From: Synura sp. LO234KE
Lineage: Eukaryota > Sar > Synurophyceae > Synurales > Mallomonadaceae
Direction: 5' to 3'
DNA: 10,237 nucleotides
Assembly (NCBI GenBank): GCA_015143735.1
Contig: VKHC01000674.1
Span: 1 to 10,237 of the forward strand
Numbering within the stretch: the stretch's first letter is position 1; each line of letters starts with the position of its first letter. Below the pieces are notes generated by a model, which was given only the letters and a program-made list of their open reading frames with translations, was not told where the DNA came from and did no database searches. Shown here piece by piece: positions 1 through 7,083 of this stretch. The position numbers and the translations under genes were made by a program.

Positions 1-114
1 ACGATTGTAGTGATTAAGAACCTCTAATCAAGAGCACCATGCTTCTCGGAACTGCCATAATTGACAATAGCAAGAAATGGAGAAAATATGTAAAATGAAA
101 TAAATTCTAAAATT
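1..114. other. AT-rich edge with no visible feature
   Basis: This stretch is AT-rich, has no open frame of note, and shows no repeat that could be matched elsewhere in the window by eye. Confidence 0.4.
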
Positions 115-828
115 TCAGGATTCAGTGACGCTGTGGTCGTAACCACTCTGTAATCTTGTAATATCATTAATACCCGCTTGTTCCATCTGTGTCCTTAAGC
201 CTTCTTCATAGAAGAACACCAACTGATATAATGCCAGCTCCGTCATTAATACTCCTTCTTTAATGACTACACGATTAGCCCTTTTGTTCTGCTTAAAAAA
301 GAAACTGACTGGAGACCCTTCCGGAAACGACAAACCCAAGTCCCCTTTGCCTTGTCCAACGAGTTGATTGAAATAAACGCTGCCTGGAAAATGTTGAAAG
401 CTGTTGATCTCTTATGTCCAATTGCTTTATGGATACTCTTGTCTGTCCCAAATAAACTGGTCAGAATCACCATCATGTAGCCAAGCAGAAGCTTCCTAAG
501 CTCCACTGTCCTGGTGCTCGCACATTAGGGATGAGTTGGTCTGCCGAACAGTAAAGGAGAGATCTCTACGTGAATATTTGGATTTTTTCGGAGTCTCCTA
601 GATGCTCTCCTTGGTCTCCCTCCACGTAATCTTAGTATTGGAGATGATTCTCTTGGACATTGCGTAAATTTTAACATTCTATTTGGACAGATGATTGCAC
701 CGGAACTCTTACATATTGCTCTGTTCTTTCACAGATCTGACCTGCTGCTGAGACCGCTGAAGTAATTTATCTGCAGCATGAAGAACTGGAACCGATTTCT
801 CAATTATGTAGCCAATCGAAGCTCTCTC
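115..828 (-). pseudogene. Weak minus-strand coding-like segment with six internal stops
   Basis: One frame from 828 to 115 contains ASIGYIIEKSVPVLHAADKL, then WLHDGDSDQFIWDRQEY and, after the last internal stop, about 98 open codons: INSFQHFPGSVYFNQLVGQG, NRVVIKEGVLMTELALYQLV and GLRTQMEQAGINDITRL. Stops lie at 709, 679, 598, 496, 427 and 412, with TGA 115-117 last. Only the part below 412 is convincingly protein-like. It is on the same strand as the other decayed segments and may be the 3' end of the same former gene or element. Confidence 0.3.
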
Positions 829-884
829 TCATGAATTGTATCCATCTTGGCTGGAAGCTAATATCATTCTTCATCAAAATTCCG

Positions 885-1522
885 CTATTGTCTGCATGCT
901 ACATCAATCTTGGAGAACGTCACAAAATCTTCGTAAAATCCTGTCTGTTTCGTTTCTTCCACGGTTTGTTGCAAAACAACTGAGTTTCCCCATGAAGTTA
1001 ATTCGCCAAGTCCAGCGATGAACTGTAACCTTCTTTATACTGAAATCCTTGATGTTCAGTACAATCAAGCGTAACCAGATTTATTTCTGTGGACATCGAA
1101 ACTTCCTGCACCCTTCAAAGATTAAGCATCATAGACTGAGAACTATCCATTTTTATCAATTCAAATGACTCTTCATACACAATTTTAACTAGTTCCGCTG
1201 ATACCGTCAATTCCTCATTCTTCGAAGTTGTTGTAGGTTCAAGTGCAGTTTGAAATTGAATTTCGACCGTTTTTTCAACATCATTTTAGAATACGTTAGC
1301 ACTTCGAGGGATAATATCCACTTCTTGATCATTAACAATTAAATTTACTTTAAAGATTCTTAGAATAAAATTAAATTCCTCCTTTGTAATCGTTACTGTA
1401 GGCATTATCGGAGTCGATCTCGAGATTTTCAAAGCTGATTTCAGTTTCATGCTGACTTCTAAACATGGAGGAGGGAACCTTCTATCTTCTGATTGTCGAA
1501 AAAGCCTAAGTTTTCTCCGCAT
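885..1522 (-). pseudogene. Long minus-strand coding-like segment with stops and one frame change
   Basis: One frame runs from 1522 to 998 (about 174 codons) and reads TVTITKEEFNFILRIFKVNL, NDQEVDIIPRSANV, NDVEKTVEIQFQTALEPTTT, SAELVKIVYEESFELIKMD and VQEVSMSTEINLVTLD. In-frame stops are TAA 1286-1288, TGA 1115-1117 and TAA 998-1000. A second frame continues at about 1016-885 with GLGELTSWGNSVVLQQTVEE and TKQTGFYEDFVTFSKIDVAC before TAG 885-887, so a single-base shift near 1005 would link them. The acidic, Val/Ile/Thr-rich make-up looks like former protein. No family is recognised. Confidence 0.4.
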
Positions 1523-1598
1523 ATATCGATATATGGTCTGTCATTACGACGCAACATATTCATCGGAGTATGTAGGCTCCTCCTTATTTGGAAAATTT

Positions 1599-1897
1599 AT
1601 CGCGCTGGTCTCCGACTATAGCTTGACATTGGACATTCCGAAGTCCAGTGAGAGTTATTTCTATGATAAGTGCTGTATGGCCCTGGATTTATAACTGGAG
1701 TTGCCCGGTGCTGTGGTCTGTACCTGGAGCTCAGGATTTGCTGTCTGATAAGGTAACTTCTTTTCAGTCATCTGATCATCACTTTTGCAGGCAACTTCAC
1801 GATCCATTATTATCTTGAACCGTTCAGTTTCGTCAAAACGACCTTCCTTAGCCGTTTTCACAGCTTCAGCGCCAGCATATATCCCTAGCTGAGGCAT
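1599..1897 (-). pseudogene. Minus-strand coding-like segment with degenerate zinc-knuckle-like end
   Basis: The first frame (1897 to about 1755) reads GIYAGAEAVKTAKEGRFDET, ERFKIIMDREVACKSDDQMT and EKKLPYQ. The neighbouring frame then becomes the better one (about 1740-1600): Pro-rich YRPQHRATPVINPGPY followed by STYHRNNSHWTSECP. The spacing H-x4-C (HWTSEC, 1633-1650) and the Pro-rich lead are like retroelement Gag or RNA-binding CCHC zinc knuckles, but the two N-terminal cysteines expected at the CxxC positions are Ser and His. This would be a decayed knuckle, or a chance likeness. A stop follows at 1597-1599. Confidence 0.35.
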
Positions 1898-1928
1898 GAG
1901 CTACGTGGTGAACAACTTCGAACATATA

Positions 1929-2213
1929 TCAGCAAATGTAAGAGGGTCCAAGAACGTGAATTGAAACAGTCTTAAAATTTCTGGACCTTATTGAGATATT
2001 ACATTTGCTTCCTGTCCTTCCACGCAGCTTTTCACTGGCGCAGAGTAGAAGCTGCTGATTCATATATAGGTTAACGATATTCTTGAAAAACTCATTAGCT
2101 GTAATGTCGATAGTTTCTGTGTACTGCCGAGCGATCAGCCGTAACAGTAACTCACGCTTTCTCACATTCTTCGCGTTCCAGTAAGGCGCCTGGCTTTGCC
2201 AGTCCTCGGGACG
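1929..2213 (-). pseudogene. Best-preserved minus-strand exon-like segment, unrecognised family
   Basis: After a good acceptor (TTTCTTTTCCATAG ending at 2214) the frame is open for 94 codons to a TGA at 1929-1931. It reads RPEDWQSQAPYWNAKNVRKR, ELLLRLIARQYTETIDITAN, then EFFKNIVNLYMNQQLLLCAS. The first 60 or so residues look like a real helical domain; the end (IHVLGPSYIC) does not. An exon whose donor lies near 1995 (AAAT|GTAATATC) would fit. No start codon is associated with it and no domain is recognised, so it is listed as a fragment of a larger broken or unresolved gene. Confidence 0.42.
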
Positions 2214-2274
2214 CTATGGAAAAGAAACATCAGCTACTCCAGATAAAGTCCTGAATTTAACTCCAAACGACTGT

Positions 2275-2565
2275 GAAATTCCACACTAATAACCATAATG
2301 ATGTATTGCCTTCTTCAGGTTTCCCAAGCTGAGGTTTCTACATCAGCTGCGCCTGAATCATGCGCTCAACTGCTATCTTTCGCGAGTCTCCCTTGACCAG
2401 TAGATTCTCCTCTCCTGACTGCTTTCATCTAGCGTCAGGTCAACGTAAGCGTTCGACCAGAACTATTCCGCTCGATGCTGGAAGTTCTTCTCAAATTCTC
2501 TTTGGTTCTACAATATCGGGTTCCCTAGAAGGCTCCCAAAACCGAATCCACTTCTCCCTTTTTAA
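2275..2565 (-). pseudogene. Minus-strand coding-like segment with four in-frame stops
   Basis: One frame reads KREKWIRFWEPSREPDIV and on through PKRI, EELPASSGIVLVERLR, PDAR, then KQSGEENLLVKGDSRKIAVE and RMIQAQLM, interrupted by TGA at 2491-2493, 2440-2442 and 2425-2427 and by TAG at 2338-2340. Residue make-up (Trp, Glu, Lys, Pro, Val) and the absence of low-complexity sequence suggest former coding sequence. A TAA closes the frame upstream, next to the open stretch MARTINAIFDKEHA in another frame, which fits a frameshift near 2570. It is probably part of the same decayed minus-strand gene as its neighbours. No family is recognised. Confidence 0.38.
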
Positions 2566-2623
2566 GCATGCTCTTTATCGAATATGGCGTTGATCGTGCG
2601 CGCCATTTCATTTTCCTAAAGCA

Positions 2624-3098
2624 TTACTTAAAGCTCTCGCTGTCCTGATGTGAATCCTTAGTCTGGTCTGTAACAATCTCGTAAGTGTTCAACTTTCCTT
2701 TTTCTTGATCTAACGTCTGCTTCCTGATGAAAATCTTTGGCCAGCAAAAGAGCCGTGCCAAGATACGTATACCTATTACTACCAGTGACCTTGAATGCTC
2801 AACAGGGAGGTATAGATAGTCCTCCTTCTCATCATCTTCTGATTTTTCTTCTTCTTGCTTATCTTTCTGCCACATTTCGTGTGCCCACTCCGGAAAGTCA
2901 TTAAAGACTGGGCTGATGCGCAATCCATATTTCACTGATAATTGAACTTACTAAATATGTTGAGCTCGGTACTCTTATGTAAGAACCAACCTTCTTTTTA
3001 AAAACGTGATGCATTTACGTACCCGCTGCATTTATGATTTTTTCTACTCCTCCTCTGGCCAGTTTTACCTCAGACTTTGCCATTTCGATCATTGCTAT
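2624..3098 (-). pseudogene. Two exon-like minus-strand segments, fragment of an unrecognised protein
   Basis: A candidate exon 3098-3023 reads IAMIEMAKSEVKLARGG then VEKIINAA. It ends at a strong donor (G|GTACGT), and the acceptor TTATCAG at 2937 restores the frame: VKYGLRISPVFNDFPEWAHE, followed by an acidic stretch (KDKQEEEKSEDDEKEDY) at about 2870-2810. The 88-bp intron (2935-3022) joins phase 1 cleanly, so this looks like genuine spliced coding sequence. The frame stops at TAA 2624-2626, and the following DNA is coding-like only in other frames, so the gene is probably broken or has more introns than I can place. No family is recognised and no upstream exon was found. Confidence 0.4.
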
Positions 3099-3431
3099 CT
3101 AAGCAATCAAATATGCACATGTGCATTGTCCCCGGCTACTCGAGTCTACAAGCTTTTTGGAAAATGCAAATTGCAATACCGAAGTCTCCGACCTATTACC
3201 GAGTCTCGTGAAGCAGAGAGAGATGCAGAAGCGTTTTCAACTGCTGGAGCTCAATTTTCAAGCGCCATAAATACATTACGTGATAGAATATTTAATTTTT
3301 GGGCCAGAGCGTCTCAGAATTCGCGTTTAAATTTGGAGCATCTGGAAATATCAAAAATTCTGCGGCGGTTATACATCGTATTACGTACAACAAGGAAATC
3401 GCGTATTAGCGATAGTACCTTCAAAGGGTAA
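3006..3431 (+). CDS. Hypothetical 141-codon open frame, doubtful
   Basis: This is the longest uninterrupted frame in the left third. The C-terminal half, from SLRPITESREAERDAEAF through LNLEHLEISKILRRLYIVL, is charged and helix-like; the N-terminal half is Cys- and Tyr-rich and not protein-like. It overlaps a candidate minus-strand exon at 3023-3098, and the two cannot both be functional there. There is no recognised domain. It may be a chance frame or the tail of a spliced or decayed gene. Confidence 0.2.
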   Translation: MMHLRTRCIYDFFYSSSGQFYLRLCHFDHCYLSNQICTCALSPATRVYKLFGKCKLQYRSLRPITESREAERDAEAFSTAGAQFSSAINTLRDRIFNFWARASQNSRLNLEHLEISKILRRLYIVLRTTRKSRISDSTFKG

Positions 3432-3449
3432 CCGCAGAGCCTCAAGTTT

Positions 3450-3933
3450 CAATTTTTCAAGCAATGCATGGCCCTAGTCGGCGAGAGCTCATGGCTGGAG
3501 TTCGGCATCAGATAAATGAAGCCAATTATCAAATTATCTGATAAGAAATGTCTTGACGCCGCGACCAGATGAAGGAATTCCCAACAATTCTCACTTAACA
3601 ACGCAGTGGCGCAACTTTGGCGTGCCCAGTGTTTCCTGCCCCCCTGCGTTGACGTTTGGCATTTGTTCTCCCGCTCCGGGCTTTGGTGCGAAGGTGATGA
3701 CTTTGAATGCATTTGATACGGGCCCCATCTTCCCATCTGCATTGACGTCATTCTCTCACCCTTCAACATCGGTCCAATTTATTGGATTCTCAATCCCTGA
3801 TGTTAAATTGCTCATCTAGATTGCAAGGAGGGTGGTATTGCAGATTACGTTTCACGGTGACTGCATCAAGACCTGACCGTGCTGACGCTTTTCAAAGCTT
3901 TAACGTTCGGATTCGCCCCGCTGCACTCCTTGA
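3450..3933. other. GC-rich stretch with weak, shifting open frames
   Basis: Plus-strand frames are open at 3553-3819 (NFGVPSVSCPPALTFG, then LNAFDTGPIFPSALTSFSHP) and 3782-4027 (SFNVRIRPAALLEEFRYKES near 3900-3960). The second could be an upstream part of the decayed region beginning at 3934, with another frame change near 3970. The opposite strand is also open at 3449-3769, so the coding strand is not certain. No motif was recognised. Confidence 0.25.
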
Positions 3934-4768
3934 GGAATTCCGATACAAGGAGTCTGCACATATATTTCGTTTTTGCTACCTCCGGACCACGCTGCCACCT
4001 ATGATCAGCACCTGTTCTATCGGCTAGGCCGGATTGCCGTGGACTCGAGGCAGTGCTCAAGTGGCTGGTTGGGGCATTTTTCTCTCGCTCAACATCAAGC
4101 CAAATTACTCTCTGACCATATGGGGAGGCGGTGCCTCCGGATCAGATAATCGAACAACTTTGGACTGCGCTCCTTTGCTTCGTCGAGGACCTGGCGTGTG
4201 ATACAGGGGATCCTGTGGACTTGCAGAGGGAGCTTCGTCCCCTTTTTTAATCAGTGGACGAGCAGATGGGTAGAACTCTTACTGGACATTTTTATGATGT
4301 GTTGACTCTGGCTCCCGTACTTTCCGCCGACGCTGAGGAGGATGATGTGGCTCGGCCTGACCTTAACACACTACATTCCTGCCTGTCTATCACGTGCTTA
4401 CGGCTGCGCGCTACTCGGACGACTTCTCTTGGATGGACTTGCCGTGGGGGTCTAGTCCCGCGGTTACGGTTTCCCTTACTTAGACGTCCTTCTCTGAGGA
4501 GAGGGGTGCAACTAGTTGCTTCACCAGTAGGAGTAATACAACTTTTATTGTGTCCTCCTTTGCATTTCTCTTGCGCGCTAATGTTCGTGCCCAATTAGAA
4601 ATTGTTTTGATCCTTTTCGAAATGCGCAACCGCATGGGGGTGGATCGTCACGTGTCCCCTTTCACTTGGTGGGAGACATCGCGGCGTTCAACACATGTGC
4701 TCCGGGCGCAGTCACATAGGGCTCACCAATCGGTAATCGGGGCTTGCCGGCAGGTACATGCATAGGGA
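3934..4768 (+). pseudogene. Decayed plus-strand coding region in three frame segments, family not recognised
   Basis: Three overlapping plus-strand frames read as one interrupted protein. Segment A (3934-4149) includes LPPDHAATYDQHLFYRLGRI and GHFSLAQHQAKLLSDHM. Segment B (4116-4598, stop TAA at 4248-4250) includes EAVPPDQIIEQLWTALLCF, DPVDLQRELRPLF and VDEQMGRTLTGHFYDVLTLA. Segment C (4367-4768, stop TAG at 4481-4483) includes TFLPVYHVLTAARYSDDF and SWMDLPWG. The segments overlap where one fades and the next begins, as expected from single-base indels near 4120 and 4380. Composition resembles a globular protein and looks more GC-rich than the DNA to the left. No transposase, reverse transcriptase or integrase motif was seen, so a mobile-element origin is only a guess. 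It may also be part of a longer remnant starting upstream of 3934. Confidence 0.42.
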
Positions 4769-5373
4769 GTGCTTAAGAATGGTATCCTCAAGAAGTATCA
4801 TTTCCTTGTCTGATATTTTCGTCCTACTAACTAGTCGTGGTAATAACTAGTAATTATTTGAAGTACATGCCTGAAATAACAATTCCCTAAATAGTTGGAA
4901 GGTTCGCATAAGCATATATTCTGACATATTTACTGCCATTAGGAAGGGAAAAGGGACCAACCAGTAGGATGGTGGTTTTACGCGCACTACCACCAACAAG
5001 GGAGATAAAGAAATTTGTCTCGGCATCGATTGCGGGTCAACGGCTAGATGTGACTTACTATGTGGAGTTTGGGCGCTTCTTTGTTGTATCTCCTTGCTCT
5101 CGAAAATCTATCTAGGCGCATACTGACAAAAGGAATTTAGAGCGCCAACTATTACTTTTCATGACTAGTCTCGTTCATCCCGGTGACCATACATCATAAG
5201 TCGAAAACACGCTCTCATCGGAGGAGACAATTGCTTCAACCACTAAAAACTCATGCAAAATTTGAGGACTTCAAAGGTTTCAGAACAAATTACAACACGA
5301 CTTTCTATTCTTAAGCCGATTACTAACGGGAATTGGTGTCTGCGGTGGGGACATCATGCCTTAACTCAGCAGT
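4769..5373. other. Intergenic stretch downstream of the antiporter gene
   Basis: No coding signal was found on either strand. It should contain the 3' untranslated region and cleavage site of the antiporter gene, but no clear AATAAA signal is visible on the minus strand just below 5374. Visible structure is limited to a short inverted repeat at 4970-4995 and a repeated AACTAGT at 4829-4852. Confidence 0.5.
4970..4995. repeat. Short perfect inverted repeat (7-bp stem, 12-base loop)
   Basis: TGGTGGT at 4970-4976 and ACCACCA at 4989-4995 are perfect inverted copies around the loop TTTACGCGCACT. The hairpin is in the spacer after the antiporter gene. It is short enough to be chance, and no function is assigned. 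Confidence 0.45.
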
Positions 5374-6941
5374 TCAAGCGCGATCTCCATCTTTGATCGC
5401 CTGATATCCCTTATGCGAGGGTACTGGAGCAACGACAGCTTCAGGGGCATCATGCTCGTATATCTCCTTGAGGACCTTTGGCATCATCAGACTACTCCCA
5501 GCAACAGTACACAAAATGAGGAAGTACCACACAGAAGTCCAACCATAGTACTTTTGGAGAGGACCAATGATCATAAGTCCCAAAGCGGCAGTGATGGATC
5601 CACTGCCGTTGATTATTCCGGTCACGGTGCCAAGACCACGGGAATTACCTTTCAGCGACGGGTGTTCGGCAAGATCAGCAGCAACAGCAGAGGTAATAAT
5701 ATTATTGGGACCACCGACAAGAATTCCCATGAAGCCCAGAAGTACAAGAAGAGCTAGCGCTGGCATAACGCTAGCGTATTGGGAAAATAAGAAAAGCAGC
5801 GGCACCAAGACGCCCATGAATGTGATAATGACGCAGGCCCTTCTTCCTCCAAATAGATCACTAACCACACCAACAATGACTCCCCCAGGCATCATACCTA
5901 CATCATAGAGTAGGGAAATCATGTTACTTTGCTGGGGAGTGAAGTTTCCGGCCAGGAAGTACGGGAGCCAGAAAAACATGGCATAGTTGATAAGTTTAAA
6001 GAAACCAAAGGCCAAAGCGTAACCCACAACGTTCGGAATAGCAAGGGCCTCCGTAAACGTAATCGACTTTCCTTGTGCGGCACTCTACGAGGGAAATACA
6101 ATTAAATTTAACATTAGCACATCATCACGTGCCATTTTGTCCTCACCGAATCAACACCGGCAGCTTTGGCAGCAGCAGCCTTGGCTCTCGTCTCCTCAGT
6201 CTCGAGATTGACATGCTCTGGACGCTCAGGTAAAAAGGATATCAAAAAAAGTCCCCATAGAGCGTTCGCCAAGGCCGGAACGAGCAACGCGTACACCCAT
6301 GGCAACGACGAGTTCAAGATTGCAGTGGCCACTACCGCGGCAATTATGTTGCCGACGTACTGATGACAAGTCCATGTACCGAATATCCAACCTCTGTTCT
6401 TCGCACCGAACCAATTTCCCATAATAGCGGTGTTCACCGGACCACCAGTTGATTGGACGAGTCCGTGAACTAACCAAATGAACATGAAGTAGAAATGGGA
6501 ATAGGCGACCGAACTATGAGCAACGTCTCCCCATACTCCAACAACCAGGAAAAATACGCAAGTGGCAGACCCCAAAAGTCCAATTCCGACTACAGTTGGA
6601 GCATGATAAGTGTCTCCGAGTTTACCGCTGAAAAAAGACCCAATAGCGTAAAAGAACATAAATGTAGTATCCATTTGACTCAGCAATATCGGATCGATAC
6701 CCGCTGCACCCTTCAGCTGGACCTTGACATTGGTGTATGATTTGCGGGAGAAGTGGGACCTGCGAGGGTTATGACAAAGAGACAAAGTTAGTGGATACGG
6801 AGAGAGCAAAATGCGGTAAGAACGATTTGGGAACTCTTACATTGCATAGGCAATAAAAGTTGAGAAGTAAACTAAATTTCGATATCTGGCAATAGCTACT
6901 TGATCCAAAGGCGCTCCCGTTAGTGCAGCTTTCTCAGTCAT
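5374..6941 (-). CDS. SLC37/GlpT-like sugar-phosphate:phosphate antiporter (MFS), three exons, complete
   Basis: Exons 6941-6841, 6759-6147 and 6084-5374 join in frame to 474 aa ending in TGA. Both introns are GT-AG. The protein is a hydrophobic 12-helix-type transporter in two halves, joined by a charged, Ala-rich loop near residues 220-245, and is close to the usual length of SLC37 proteins (about 430-530 aa). Residues 28-46 (TFIAYAMSHFSRKSYTNVK) match the first-helix signature of the organophosphate:phosphate antiporters; Arg39 sits where GlpT Arg45 and SLC37A4 Arg28 bind phosphate. Lys268 in FFKLINYAMFFWLPYF matches GlpT Arg269 and SLC37A4 Lys240. NWFGAKNRGWIFGTW fits the family loop between helices 4 and 5. 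Known family members exchange glycerol 3-phosphate or glucose 6-phosphate for phosphate. The exact substrate and membrane (plasma membrane, ER or vacuole) cannot be read here. The start is the first in-frame ATG and sits 142 bp from the start of the divergent phosphorylase gene. Confidence 0.88.
6085..6146 (-). other. Intron 2 of the antiporter gene (62 bp)
   Basis: The donor is GTGAGG and the acceptor CCCTCGTAG, with a TGCTAATG branch-like site. The intron is phase 0 and joins Ser238 to Ser239 in the central cytosolic loop. The downstream exon starts SAAQGKSITFTEALAIPNVV, giving a continuous lead into the second half of the transporter. Retaining the intron gives a stop after VRTKWHVMMC. Confidence 0.88.
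6760..6840 (-). other. Intron 1 of the antiporter gene (81 bp)
   Basis: The donor is GTAAGAG and the acceptor CCTCGCAG on the minus strand, with a CACTAAC branch-like site followed by a pyrimidine-rich stretch. Splicing joins AT|G to make Met34 and restores the family signature AYAMSHFSRKSY, which would be lost without it. Read unspliced, the frame meets a TAA immediately after the donor. Confidence 0.88.
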
Positions 6942-7083
6942 TTTCTAAAAATATATCTTTTAATGAATCTGAAGTTATTTTTTCTCGATCCGTATCTTCA
7001 ATGGCTACGCAATCGGAAAAGATACTGGATATAGCTGAATACAGCATCGATAATTCCACAGTTGTATCTTTTATTGATCAAGC
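6942..7083. promoter_or_regulatory. Shared bidirectional promoter between antiporter and phosphorylase
   Basis: Only 142 bp separate the two divergent start codons. The stretch is AT-rich and contains TATCTTTT three times: plus strand at 6954-6961 and 7065-7072, minus strand at 7017-7024. A shorter TATCTTC lies at 6993-6999. The two plus-strand copies extend to TATCTTTTAaTGA and TATCTTTTAtTGA, so they are near-perfect 13-bp direct repeats close to the two gene starts. They could be a shared factor site (the reverse complement contains AGATA), but no known site is identified and no clear TATA box or initiator was found. That the region drives both genes follows from the layout; the function of the motif is inference. 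Confidence 0.6.

Noticed and set aside
115-3098. All premature stops in the decayed frames could come from C-to-T change of CGA, CAG or CAA, suggesting repeat-induced mutation or methyl-C deamination
   Set aside because: Every stop codon is one C-to-T step from one of these codons, so the observation carries no information without an intact copy to compare.
4254-4598. Reverse transcriptase or LINE fragment
   Set aside because: No YxDD, GKSPGxDG or other reverse-transcriptase motif could be found in any frame.
1-5373. Paired LTRs or terminal inverted repeats bounding the decayed regions
   Set aside because: No matching long direct or inverted repeats were seen by eye; a self-alignment would be needed to exclude them.
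5413-5908. Two overlapping plus-strand frames of about 113 codons
   Set aside because: They are antisense to the transmembrane-coding exon of the antiporter; no domain and atypical composition.
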